From Rhynchopus sp. YZ270_cl-10 (Eukaryota > Euglenozoa > Diplonemea > Diplonemida > Diplonemidae), in assembly GCA_964035575.1 (NCBI GenBank), contig OZ037872.1, forward strand, positions 1,364,001 through 1,428,000: a stretch of 64,000 nucleotides of DNA, in the 5' to 3' direction. Position numbers and translations under genes: made by a program. The notes beneath the pieces are model-generated. The model was not told where the DNA came from and searched no databases. It saw only the letters and a program-made list of their open reading frames with translations. Positions 29,982-41,069 of this stretch are shown piece by piece. Position 1 is the stretch's first letter; each line of letters opens with the position of its first letter.

Positions 29982-32900
29982 ATGTCGAAGACAGAGATCT
30001 CGTCAACGTCGACGACACTGGACGGCAGTAGTGTCTCCTTTGGGGACCGTCTCTTCCTCTCTAGCGGACTCTACTTTGGCTACCTCTATGGGCAGGTGCG
30101 TGGTGACAGCAACCCGCCACTGCTTGTCGTCGACGCACATCCACAGATTCTAAGCCACCTGCGAGACCGTGAAAATGGCAAGGTGACGCAGGACTCCCAC
30201 CTCGGTACATTGGTGCTGCAACAGCTCCGGCACTTCGAGCGGGCGGTCGTTGAGATTGCTACCCCTACGGACTTTGCCTCCAGCGGTCTTTCGAACTCTC
30301 TCGTTTATGGACAAACCGTGCGCCTGAAACACACCTTTTCCGGGATGTTTGTAACCATGAAAAGCTCTGATGGGGGTGATCCACGCGGTTCCTTTGAAGA
30401 CCCCCGTATGGGCACTCCCATCACGCCGAAGAACCGTGAGATGCTAGGGGACATGAAGGCAGTGGTGGAGCTGTGCACGGACAGCTGTAACGACGATGCG
30501 TCGAGTCATAGTCAGATGTTCCGCATTCTGCCGAAGTATTCAAAGATTCGCAAGGAAGGTGACGCGGTGCGGCTGGGGGACCAGGTCATCTTCCAGCACT
30601 TCGAGAGCGGGCGTGTACTAGCAGCAGGCGAGCTTGGTGGGAAGAAGAACAGTGTCGACGAGGTGGTCATGCACCGTGGCGGTGTTGACGAGGCCATCGG
30701 CCTGCTTGCACCCAAACGTGAAGTCACCTTCACCAGCGCAAAACGCAAGGAGTCTGAGATCTGGACGCTGCACGGCTTCAGCAAGAAGCTTCCCACTGGG
30801 CATGCTCCCGGGCCTATCACGACACCGCACAATGTGGCACCCACTTCTGGCATCCCTGGCGACGAAGCGACGGTGCTCCGTGCCGGGAGTGTGGTAGCTC
30901 TACACCACGTTGAGTCGGATGGCTTCCTCACCGTCTCATCAAACCCAATCCCGAAGCCGAACTGGGTTGGTACTCTGCCCATTCCGCTGCCTGGCTGGCA
31001 GAACCACGGCAACGAGTCGCCTCGTGAGACGAGCCGCAAGGCACACTGCTATGTGGAGAGCAGGGGTGAGATGTCGCCTGAGTTCTCTTCGTATTCATCA
31101 CTGTGGATGCTTGAACGCGAGGAGCCCCACAAAGGCGGTGTCGTGCAGCTGCACAAACCGAAGGGGAACAACCAGCAGAACCTTCTCTACAAGCTGCGCC
31201 ACCTGGCCTCCGATACATACCTCGCCACAGAGGAGGGGGGCAACAGCGCCACCCTCACGACCGTCAAGCTCCACAAAGACAAGCCTGGGATACGCGAGAC
31301 CTTGGTGCGCTTCTTGCCGGACAGCTCACGGCAGATCGACTACGGAACGCTGAATGTGATGGCCGGGCAGACCCTTGTGCGCGTGCAGTTCACTGCCTCC
31401 AAATTCCTTCTCCACGTCCGCAAGAACCGTGACGCAACCCTCTCGAACCGTGTCATCTATGAGGATCTGTTTGTCATCCGCCCGCTTCCCGTTGAAACTG
31501 CGTACCAGATGTGCAAGGTGACGACTGCTGCTGCGGCGCTTCGTATTTGCACGATCTCGAACCCGAGGGCGAGGGGGAAACGTACACTAGATTTGACGTT
31601 GACGCCTAGGAACAGAACTATAGAGGCGGATGTGACACAGCCACGGAACAGCAGCACCGTGGATTTGCACACCATCGCATCGGCGTGCTGTGCGGTGCTA
31701 GAGAGTGTGAAGACGGAGACGCAGAAGATTATTGCGGGTTCGGTGAACCACGAGGGTGAGGAGAACCCGGTGCTGTGCAGGCAGAGCTTGCTGCTTGATA
31801 CGCAAATGCATATTCTGTGCTTCAGTCTGCTGCTGTGGACGCAGGAGGCGGAGACCATCTTCCACGACGAGACGTCGCCCTCAAGCAGCAGCGACAGCGA
31901 CACCCCCAACGACCCCTCGCTCGGCAAGCTGCAACGTGCCAAATCCCTCTGCTACGCGATCCTCATGCACCTCTGTCACCAGAACGACTCCAACCAGAAG
32001 TCCGCCGCCCGCCCTCTCCTCTCCTGGCTCCCCCTCGTCAGCCACCTCGTCAGCATTGAAACCTCACGCAAAAACGGCGAAACACACAGCAACAGCGGCC
32101 TGCAGCTCATGATGACCATCCTCAAGGGCCAGCCCGAAGGGGTCTCCCTGAAGCCTAAGCACCTTCAGCTCTGCCTCAACAATCTTCTCCCCTTTTTGAA
32201 CCCTAACAGCACCGAGACTGCTCCGCGGGTTTTGCACGACACCAACCGCATCGCTGTTCTGACCTGTATGTGCATCAGTCATGGTACCGGGATGAAAGAC
32301 CCTCAGGACGTCATTTGCGCTGCAGTGCGCGCCTCTCGGGGGCAACTCTTCTACAGCACACGGTGCAGCAAGGAGGGGCTTCAGGCGTACATCCCTACTG
32401 GGAAGGAGAAGATGCAGAAGCAGCACACCGTGCCGTGCCACCCACGGCAGCAGGAGGGTGAGTACCACGCACGGCCTGCTGCGGAGTGGGTGGACCTGCC
32501 GCGCTTCATGTTGCAGTGGGGAAACGAGGCGGTTGCGTACTTCGCTGCCTCGAGAGAGCTGATGCATGCGCTTGCCTTCGACAACCCTGCAGGCGCTGCG
32601 TACGTCCGCCGCAAGGTCAGTGTTGCAGAAATCCTGGAAGGCGTTGTCCTCAACAACACCACATGGCAGCCTCCGTGGCCACGTGGACCGCAAATCGGCT
32701 ACCCAGACCACCAATACAGCGACCCTCTCAAAGCTGCGTACGTCCGTCTCGTCCGTGCTGCGTACATCGAACAAAGCTCTCCAAAACCCGCAGCCCTGGC
32801 AGAACCGGTTCGATCCTTTCGTGGTCCCAAATCAGGCATGGGGCCTCGTAGACTCAGTGTCTCTGTAACGTGCCTTGATGTTGGTGGGTCAGCTGGGCGT

Positions 32901-35900
32901 AAAGAGGAGTGGACAGAAGCACCACCAAGGCATCAGAGGAGAAATGCGCTTGCGGTGACCGGAGTGGCTGCGGAGCAGACAAGCTTTCCGGATGTGCAGG
33001 GTGGGCCACGTGGTGCGGCTGATGCGGAGGTGTTGCGGCATCTTCTGGCAACGGACCCATTGATCTCTCGCATGGCGGGCACCGTGCTGCCGGTAGTGGC
33101 GCGGCATCTGACGTCGATCGCAATGCTCAATGAAACGTTGTTCCGTGCAGGCCACAGCATATCTGACAATGCAGAAGGTGAACTCACTCAGATCTACCTT
33201 CTCCTGACGGGTGGTGCGGTGGAAGTAGGTGGCGGGCAGCTCATGAAGAAGGCACCCCTCTTATGCGGGAGGGAGGTGCTCTGTCCGGTGCCCGGCACCT
33301 CGGCGCCAAAGCTGATTGCGTCGCCTGATGTGCGTGCCTTTGTGTTGTCGCCGTCAGAGGTGTTCTCCGTTCTGCGTGATGCGCATGAGTTTCATTGCAC
33401 CTCGGTAGGGCGTGCGTTGCGTGCGGTCACCCCGAGTAGAGTTGCGACTGCGATATCACCGCAGATAACGTTGCCCACAGCAGAGTACTTCGAAGGGCAG
33501 GTGGTCGTGGAGGAAGGGGAGGTGTTCGCGAAGCTGGCGATCATCATACACGGCAGAATCGATGCAGTGAGCGCCGACGGAAGCATTTCAGAGCTGATGC
33601 GTGGTGACCATGTAGGTGCCACTGAGGTGATGCGTGGCGCGCCAAGCCCGGTTACTTTGCTCTGCAAAACTCATGTTTCCTGCTCAATAATGAGCCATGC
33701 GGAGATGATGAACGCACTAAAGCTGCCCACAGATAACCCCTCAGAGACTTCGTCCCCTGTGTCGTCGATGCTGAACCTTGAAGAGATAGGGATGGAGGTG
33801 AGCCAAGGCTTCTCCATGGACACCGTCTCCGACACCGACACTGACGACGACGACGACGACGACGACCTGGGCACAGACCCCATGGAGGAGGACACCTGGC
33901 CTTTCCAACGCTACCAGCTTGTCAAAGGCCTTAAATCTGCGCTCGTTGCCTTCCTTGAGGAAAACCCTGTCATCGATAGGGGGAACTGCGCGCACACTGT
34001 GCTCCAAGCGGAGTGGCTGCAGCTGCTGTCGAGCTTCATTGAGTTAGGTCTCTACGAGGATGATGAGTTGGAGGTGTTGATGCCGTTGCTGGCGCATCTG
34101 CTTGACCCCGACACGCTGTTGGATGGGGAGAGCTCGTTGGTGGGGAGCGACTGTCTGTTTCCGCATCCGTTGTGCAATGAGACGTCGCCACCGAAGATAC
34201 TAGAGCGGAGTCGTGATAGGCAGGGCTCGCTGACGTTTGGGCTGGCGCAGTCATTGGGGAGTCTGCGCATGCGGCATCCGTCGATAGCTGCGATGAATTC
34301 AGGCTCCCCCAGCAGCTCGATGTCGCCCATCGCAATGATGAGCAGCACCGTGCGCACGATGTCGCCGCACGGCAGACAGCTCTCCGGGCAGGACCCCATG
34401 ACCCCCATGGCACACAGCGTCACGCAAGTCGCGCAAGGCAACGTCCGCATCAACCGCGCCAAGCTCGAAGTCTGCCGCATCTTCATGAAGCTCTTCAGCG
34501 GCGGCAACGGAGTGCACCTTGCCCTCAAAGGCGGCCTCCTCTCGCACGACAGGCCAGGCTTAGCAACAGGCGCGTCCATGGCAATGTGCATCGGTGTCGG
34601 GTTGGATAGGTCCATTGACACCAGAAACACAAGCCTGGTGGATAACCTGCAGCTCATCCTGCTCCGTGTCATGAAGTGCAACGACCACGGGTCACGCGAG
34701 CTCTTCGTCACAGCCTTCCGCCTCTACCTGTTGATCAGCTCTAACAAAGAGAACTTCCCCGTAACACACCACCACACCCGCAAAGGGCTTGTGAAGCAGC
34801 TGCAGAACGAACTTCGTGAAAGCGAGGACGGCGACGCGACTGACGCAGAAGGCTCCTTCCTGATGAAGCTTGTCGAGCACTGTAAATCTTTCAGCAACAG
34901 CAGCGGGAGTGCGCTGACGAAGGGCGAAGAGAACGAGACTATCATTGCTGCTCTGGGGTGCCTGCGTGATGTGCTGCGCAAGGATGGCCAGCAGGCGTCG
35001 CGTCAGGCGCTGACGGCACGGCAGAACAAATTGAACACGTTGGGTGCGATGCGTCTTGTTATCAACACTGTGGGGTCGTGCAACCGCAGGGGTATCCAGG
35101 AGGACGTCGTGAAGGAGGGGCTTGAGCTGGCCGCATCCTTGCTGCAGGGGGGGAACCATCAGGTGCAGAAGTGGCTGCTGGACTACTTCATGTCGAGGCG
35201 TGATGAGACGCTGTTCATGGTCCTGCGCGACCGCATCATGAAGGCCATTGCTGCCATTGACAAGTCTGTGCTCGATGCGGAGCAGCGTGAGCTTGACGGC
35301 GGCAAGGTGCGCGACGACCCCTCTTCGCCTGCGTCGCCCGCCTTCGCAGGCCCGCTCTACCACATCAAGGAGACCATGCGCTTCCTCCAGCTCTGCAGCG
35401 AAGGGCACAACTCAGACCTGCAGAACTACTTCCGCATCCAAGAGGACAACGTACACTCGCACGACCTTGTACGCGAAAGTCTCAAATTCCTCACCTCGCT
35501 GAACTCTGTCGCCCGCGTGCCCCGCGCCATGGTGATGTCCGACTTCTGTCTAGAGTGCGCCACCCAAACGTGGAACACGCTTACAGAGTTCTGCCAGGGC
35601 CCTGTCACAGCAAACCAGAACACGCTCATCGAAGGCTACATCGGGAAGGACGTGAACCGTGCTTTCGAGATCAACGGCACCCAAGCGCTTGTGCAGGAGA
35701 TGCGCAACTCGGCAGTGGTCACGATGCTCTCCGTTGTAGAGGGCTGCACGACGCCGTTTGCGCCGTTGACCCTGCGCTGCACACTGGACCTGCAGCACTT
35801 ACTCAAAAGCATCTTTGCAACCGACAGCAGCGAGCGCGAGACGGCTGCGTACGGGTACAACGTGTTCCTTCTGATGTGCTTCCTGCGCGACTACGACGTC

Positions 35901-38900
35901 TACGACCCAAGCATCAGCGTGCACAACCTGCTGGAGCCTGCCCTCTACAGCGACCCCAAGGAGGCAGAGGTGCTTACCTTCTACAGACAGCGCACTGCGC
36001 AGGTCGAGATCATGCGCGATGGGTGGGGCCTCGAGCGTGTCTACTTCAGGAAGCCCTCCTCCTGCGTGCAGCTGACACGACGGGCACGCAAGCTGCTGGG
36101 GGAGGGTCTGAGCCGCGAGACGCAGCAGTCGCGCTTAGTGGACTTCTTCGACCGGGTGGAGGAGACTGTCTTTGAGCTTGAGCTTGTGGAGAAGATTGAA
36201 CAGGGCGACGTCATGGACCTGAGGCGCTTCGTGCACAGGTGGTCACAACGCGCGAACTGGGTTGGCCACATTCTCGTGATGCTATGCAACTCGCTCCTCC
36301 TCTTCGCGCGTTCCCCAAGCTCTGAGGTCGAGGAGATGCCCGGTGTTGTTCTCTTTGTGCTGAACGTGCTGGTGGTCGGGTTGTCGCTTCTGCTGGTCTT
36401 TGGCCTGCTTGAGTTTGTGTGGTTTGAAGGCCCCGTGATTGTCTTCATGAACAACAAGGAGAATGAACGCAGCCAGGGTAAGTACTCGGTGAGCAACTAC
36501 ATCAACAACAGAGAGGACATCGCGAGCCGTGCGAAGAAGTGGGACGACGACCACTTCCTCGTCCAGACCGTGCTCTACAAATGCTGCATGGAGCCGCGCC
36601 TGCTGCGTCTCCTCCTGGGGCTCGTGTCGTGCTTCTTTGCACTGACAGTGACGCCGTTTTGCATGTCGATTCTGCTCTTCCCTGTGGTCGCCGAGTCCTC
36701 TGTGATCCGCCACGTCTTCAAGGCTGTGACGAAGAACGGAAAGAGCCTTCTGCTTACTATGTTGTTGGGGATCATTTTGATGTACCTCTTTTCTGTTGTT
36801 GGGTTTGTGCTCTTTCGAGACATGTTTGAGCATGAGGGGGAGTCGCACTGCTCAACGATGTTCCGCTGCTTTGTGTTCACAGTGACGAACGGGCTGCGTG
36901 CAGGCGGCGGCATCGGTGAGCTGATCAAGGCGCCGCCATGGGGGAGCGACCTGCACGCTGTGCGTGTGGTGTACGATATGACGTTCTTCATCTTCGTGAC
37001 TGTCATCTTCATGAACATCGTGTTTGGCATCATTGTCGACACCTTTGGTGAGCTGCGTCAGCGGAGGGAGCTCCGCGAGCAGGAGATGCGTCTACGCTGC
37101 TTCATCTGCAACGTCGAGTCTGCAGACTTCGACAAACGCGCAGACGGCTTCACAAACCACATCACCCGCGACCACAACATGTGGAACTATATGTTCTTCG
37201 TCTTCTACCTCACAAGCAAGCCCAAAGACGACCTCACTGGGCAGGAGTCCTACGTCCTGAACTGCCTTGCGAAGAACGACCTCAAGTTCATTCCGCTCAA
37301 CACTGCGCTTGCACTGCAGCGTGAGGCGCAGGCGGACATTGCCAACTCACCCGATGCTGCTATCGAAGGCGACACTGCGGCACGCGACGACGTGATCGAC
37401 ACACTGACCACCAAGATCGAGGCACTTGAGGTGAAATTCTCTTCACAGTACTCCGTCATCGAGGAGCACCTGAGCAACCTCACGAACAACATGAAGAACC
37501 GTCTCGAGAAGCGTGGTGGGGAGCTGTGGGACCGTGCACGCGACAAGGTCAAATCCTCTGCACAGCGTGTGGTCAAGAAGGCGACTGTGAAGCAGCGCCG
37601 CTCGAGCCTCCGCCAAGTGGACAAACCTGTTATCTCTGGACACAGTGTTTCGCTGCCTCCACTGACGCCAAATACCGGGGACCTCGACAACGAGGCGGAG
37701 GTGAAGCAGGTGCCACGCCCGAATGCAAAGTCGCCTATACGGTTTGCAGCTGCGTCGCCCATATCACCGATGTACACACCAATGATACCCAGGGTAGGCG
37801 GTGGCAGCTTCCCGTCGTCGCCAGCCACCATGCGTGAGGAGGAGAGCGAAGCAGAAGAGCTTGACCCTGCCATCTTCCGCGACATGATCGCAAAGATGGA
37901 GAAGCGTGAGCACTCCGTTGTGTGGAACGCAGAGGCGGACACACCGCCGCAGGAAGAGCTCAACGACTCAAGCAAAATGCGCAAAATGCACACACGCCAA
38001 GGCGAGCATGGGTCCAGCATTGTCGACTCGCTTGGTGTCAGTGGGGTATGTGCTAGTTTCCTTGTCTTTTCTCCAAACACCTTTGTTACAGTCCAACCGC
38101 ATGTCTATAGGATTCGACAACGCTTCGTTTGCGATTCATTTGGGTGCCTCATTTAGTCCAGCAACGTTGAGGTATGTAACCCATTTTACATTTCCGGCAT
38201 TTTCTTTTCTTTTCAGGGACGATGTACTGGGCCCCGACTACGAAAGCGAGAGCACGGCCAACGAGAGCCACAGCTTCCTGACACCGGGGTACCCGAACAC
38301 GGCACCGTTCCCACGCATGGACGAATGCACGGAGCTTGCGGTCATCATACTGTGCGGGGCTGTGGCCTCGCGCACCAGCCAATGTGCGAGCGCACCAGGA
38401 CCGTTGTTCATCAGCCTTCCCGTCCTGCGTGTGCAGCCAGCGTCGGAAGATGGAGATGTATGTCTTGTGTCCCTTACAGAGCTCCCCCACACTACCCACA
38501 CACAGGGAGAAAGCATTGCCTCCAGCCAGTCTACAAAGTTTGCGACCCTGCCCAAGTCTGCTGATGCTGGCGCTGCTGCTGCTGCTGCGCCACTTGCTAG
38601 CGCTCTTCAGAGCAGCGACCGTGACGCAAAGAAGCGCCTTAAAGGCAGACTTGAGCGGAGTGCAGAGAAGAAGCGGAGGAGTGTGGAGGACCAGGCACGG
38701 CAGAGCAGCAGTCAGAAGGATGAGTTTCAGGTGCTGTTGCAGACGTTGCAGGAGGTGCGTCTGCGGAGGAAGCGGGGACGCGTTGAGCAGAATGCCTCCT
38801 CCGAACCGCAGCACCTTGCGTCGCCTCAGCCCAACACAGGTGGTAGCACGGCTGGTGCTGATGGCAGTGGAGGTGATGGTAGTACTGTCGACGCCGATGA

Positions 38901-39639
38901 GTCTTACCCAGGCCTCAGGCGCGTCTCCTCCGACCGTGTCACCATCTACGGCGACCCCTTCGCAAAGCCCGTCTCCAAACAAAACAGCTTCAACGTCAGC
39001 TCCCCCACCGGCAGCCCCCTCAGCAACGGCACCATGTCGCCACCGCCCCTCGCTCAGTACTTCAGCAGCGAGAGCCAGCACCAGGCTGCGTCCGACGCAG
39101 ACTCGCCGAGCTTTCCTCGGACAGGGGCCAGCTTTGAAGAGTACCAGAAGAACGGGGGTGAGTCGTTGCTGTACAACATTGGGTCGGAGAACTACGCGAT
39201 TGCGAAGAAGGGCAGTTCGTGTACCGTGAACTCTGTGTACGACTGGAAACAGCAGCGTGTCGACACATGGCACAGCAACGGTGAGTGGGACAGCAACAGC
39301 GAGGTGGAGAGTGAGGGTGCAGAGGGTGCGCTCTACCGCTCCTCACGGCAGCGCAGCCACGGCATGTCCAGTGGCGGGTCGCATCCGTTCTCCTCGCCGA
39401 CACGGCGCGGGTCTGTTTCGTTCAACCTTCCCTCCATCGTCAAGCCACGTGAAGCTGCCACAGAAGACCACAGCCCCACGGAGACACACTTACGTGCCTG
39501 CAGCAGCACGACAACTGACAGTCCAGTCGGGGGCGGAGGTGTGAAGTTCAACAGCAACAGCACCCCCTCCTCGTACACATTGAGTCCCCTCGGGGGGTCG
39601 CGTGGAGGCTCCCCGCAGAGCAAGTTCCCGAGTAAATAG
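29982..39639 (+). CDS. ITPR: IP3-receptor/ryanodine-type Ca2+ release channel with inserted cNMP-binding-like domains
   Basis: Exons 29982-38045, 38092-38171 and 38217-39639 join in frame to 3,188 residues; a further 48-nt in-frame intron at 38458-38505 (GTATGT to CACACAG) would leave 3,172. Domains by residue: N-terminal inositol-trisphosphate-receptor domain 1-200; MIR region about 105-450; RIH about 510-760; two cyclic-nucleotide-binding-like folds about 1040-1246; acidic run near 1290; RIH-associated domain about 1797-1886 (FLQLCSEGHNSDLQNYF, then EFCQGPVTANQN, both close to animal IP3 receptors); about six TM segments 2088-2360 with filter GGGIGE; and the C-terminal zinc-finger-like CFIC, HITRDH, NMWNYMFF. 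A coiled coil and about 700 low-complexity residues follow. It is expected to release Ca2+ from internal stores as a tetramer. Whether it binds IP3 cannot be read from the sequence. Confidence 0.93.
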
Positions 39640-39807
39640 GTAGGGGTGGTGGGTGGGGTTTCTTCTCAGAGTGTTATCATGTCTTTTTTTGTCCGCCACG
39701 TTTTACGGGGTGAAAAAGAAAAAGAAAAAATTCAATAAATTTAACGTATGTTGGGGGAGAGCACCTCTTTTCCTTCAGTGTTTTTGTTCAAGATCATCCT
39801 TTTGTTT

Positions 39808-39839
39808 AGGTGACTAAGCACGAGAGGCTTAGGTTCATC
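39808..39839 (+). repeat. Spacer hairpin family B, copy 5
   Basis: AGGTGACTAAGC, loop ACGAGAG, then GCTTAG, GT and TCATC. This is close to the family consensus; a T-rich run follows. Confidence 0.7.
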
Positions 39840-40082
39840 GTATAAATCTCTTATTTTTTATTACGAACGCTATTACGAACAAGAGGCACGTTCATCTTAG
39901 CAAAGGTTTCTTTTCTTTTTTCTTTTTTTCTTTTGATGAAACCTTGGTGATCGTAGTTGCAGACACCCCGAGGATGTGTTCCTCTGTACCTTTTGTGCAA
40001 TCCGACTATCGATTTCCTTTTGTGTAAACTACTCATGGCACACGCGCCACCCAACACGCGAAGTCCACTTGTTTTTTTATTA

Positions 40083-40119
40083 AAGGTGACCAAGCACACG
40101 AGAGGCTTCGGTTCATCTT
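40083..40119 (+). repeat. Spacer hairpin family B, copy 6
   Basis: AAGGTGACCAAGC, loop with ACACGAGAG, then GCTTCGG and TTCATCTT. The stem changes on both sides (CTAAG to CCAAG and CTTAG to CTTCGG) while pairing is kept. Confidence 0.7.
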
Positions 40120-40510
40120 GCCCATCTCTTTTTGTACCACTGCAACGGTTTTGTGTTATACTCTTTGTTCACCCTTTTTTCAAATTATTTGGGTTCCCTT
40201 TCTCGCGTTCCATAAACCCTCGCGGATGGGGAATAAGCTGGTGTCATCTCCCTTCGCCCGCAAGAGGGTGCTGGTCTTTTTTTTGCCACCTTCTTTTCCA
40301 AAAAAAAAAATAAATACTCTTTTTAGATCTCAATACGAAAAATTTGTTCTGCCTCTGTTCTCTCTCGCAGTGTGTTTTTTTTCTCTTCTAGTTGGAAAAA
40401 GAAAGCCCTCCCTCCCTCCCTCCATTCCGTCATCATTTTTCTCAAAAAGTTCACCCAAACTATAATCATCATTTCCTAAGGGAGGGGAGTTTTCCCCCAA
40501 GAATATTGTG

Positions 40511-40996
40511 ATGTTCATCCCTGGAGCTACAGATTTGGCAGACATAGCAGCTGTGCCGGTGCGCAAGCAGTATCGTCCGATGCAGGCACTTCCCGTGGGG
40601 GTGGAGCCGCAGCCAAGCGTGCACAGGAATGGGTCGCTGTTTGAAGCGCTCACCGCGGCGCTGGACCACGTGCAGTCGCGGCGGTACGGGGCGGAGCATG
40701 ACATTACGTTGACGCCGTTCCTTCGGCACCTGATAGAGGTGGAGTTCGACAAGGCCATCGCCGCCGCCTTCGACACTCACAGCTCAGTGACGTCCTCCTC
40801 CGTCGACATCACCACAGCACCGCTCGACCCCGAGGACACCACCTTCCCCCTCTACCGCTGCAGCCATACAGGCGCGTGGACCATGGTTGTCCGCGACGCA
40901 CGCATCCGTGTCACACCACATGGCGGAGGGGAGGCGCATGCAGTGCAGGTAGACTTCCTTAAGGTTGAGTTGGTGTCGGGGTTGCCTCGAGCATAA
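40511..40996 (+). CDS. GTF2A2: Transcription factor IIA small (gamma) subunit
   Basis: The product has 161 residues (usual about 110). HRNGSLFEALTAALDHVQ matches YRNTTLGNSLQESLDELI of TFIIA-gamma, EFDKAIAAAF matches QFDKAINAAL in the helical half, and WTMVVRDARIRV and VDFLKVELVSG match the beta-barrel half (WTFVLNDVEFRE, VDKVKIVACDG). TFIIA-gamma binds the large TFIIA subunit and stabilises TBP on DNA. Extra length comes from an N-terminal extension of about 38 residues and a Ser/Thr/Asp loop between the helical and barrel parts. The next gene starts only 73 bases after its stop, with a C/T-rich tract between. The ATG at 40511 is preferred to the GTG at 40508. Confidence 0.9.
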   Translation: MFIPGATDLADIAAVPVRKQYRPMQALPVGVEPQPSVHRNGSLFEALTAALDHVQSRRYGAEHDITLTPFLRHLIEVEFDKAIAAAFDTHSSVTSSSVDITTAPLDPEDTTFPLYRCSHTGAWTMVVRDARIRVTPHGGGEAHAVQVDFLKVELVSGLPRA

Positions 40997-41069
40997 AAAA
41001 AAAAGGATTGCTTTTTTTGTGATTTTCCCCCCCTCTCCCGAATCACAACGAAAAGGTACTAATTCCACA

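Larger units (their letters stand above)
39640..40510. other. Spacer with three hairpin-family copies
   Basis: No gene is seen. Two strong family B hairpins (39808 and 40083) and a weaker one near 39865-39895 lie in 300 bases. The rest is T-rich with a CCCT microsatellite near 40410. Confidence 0.55.
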
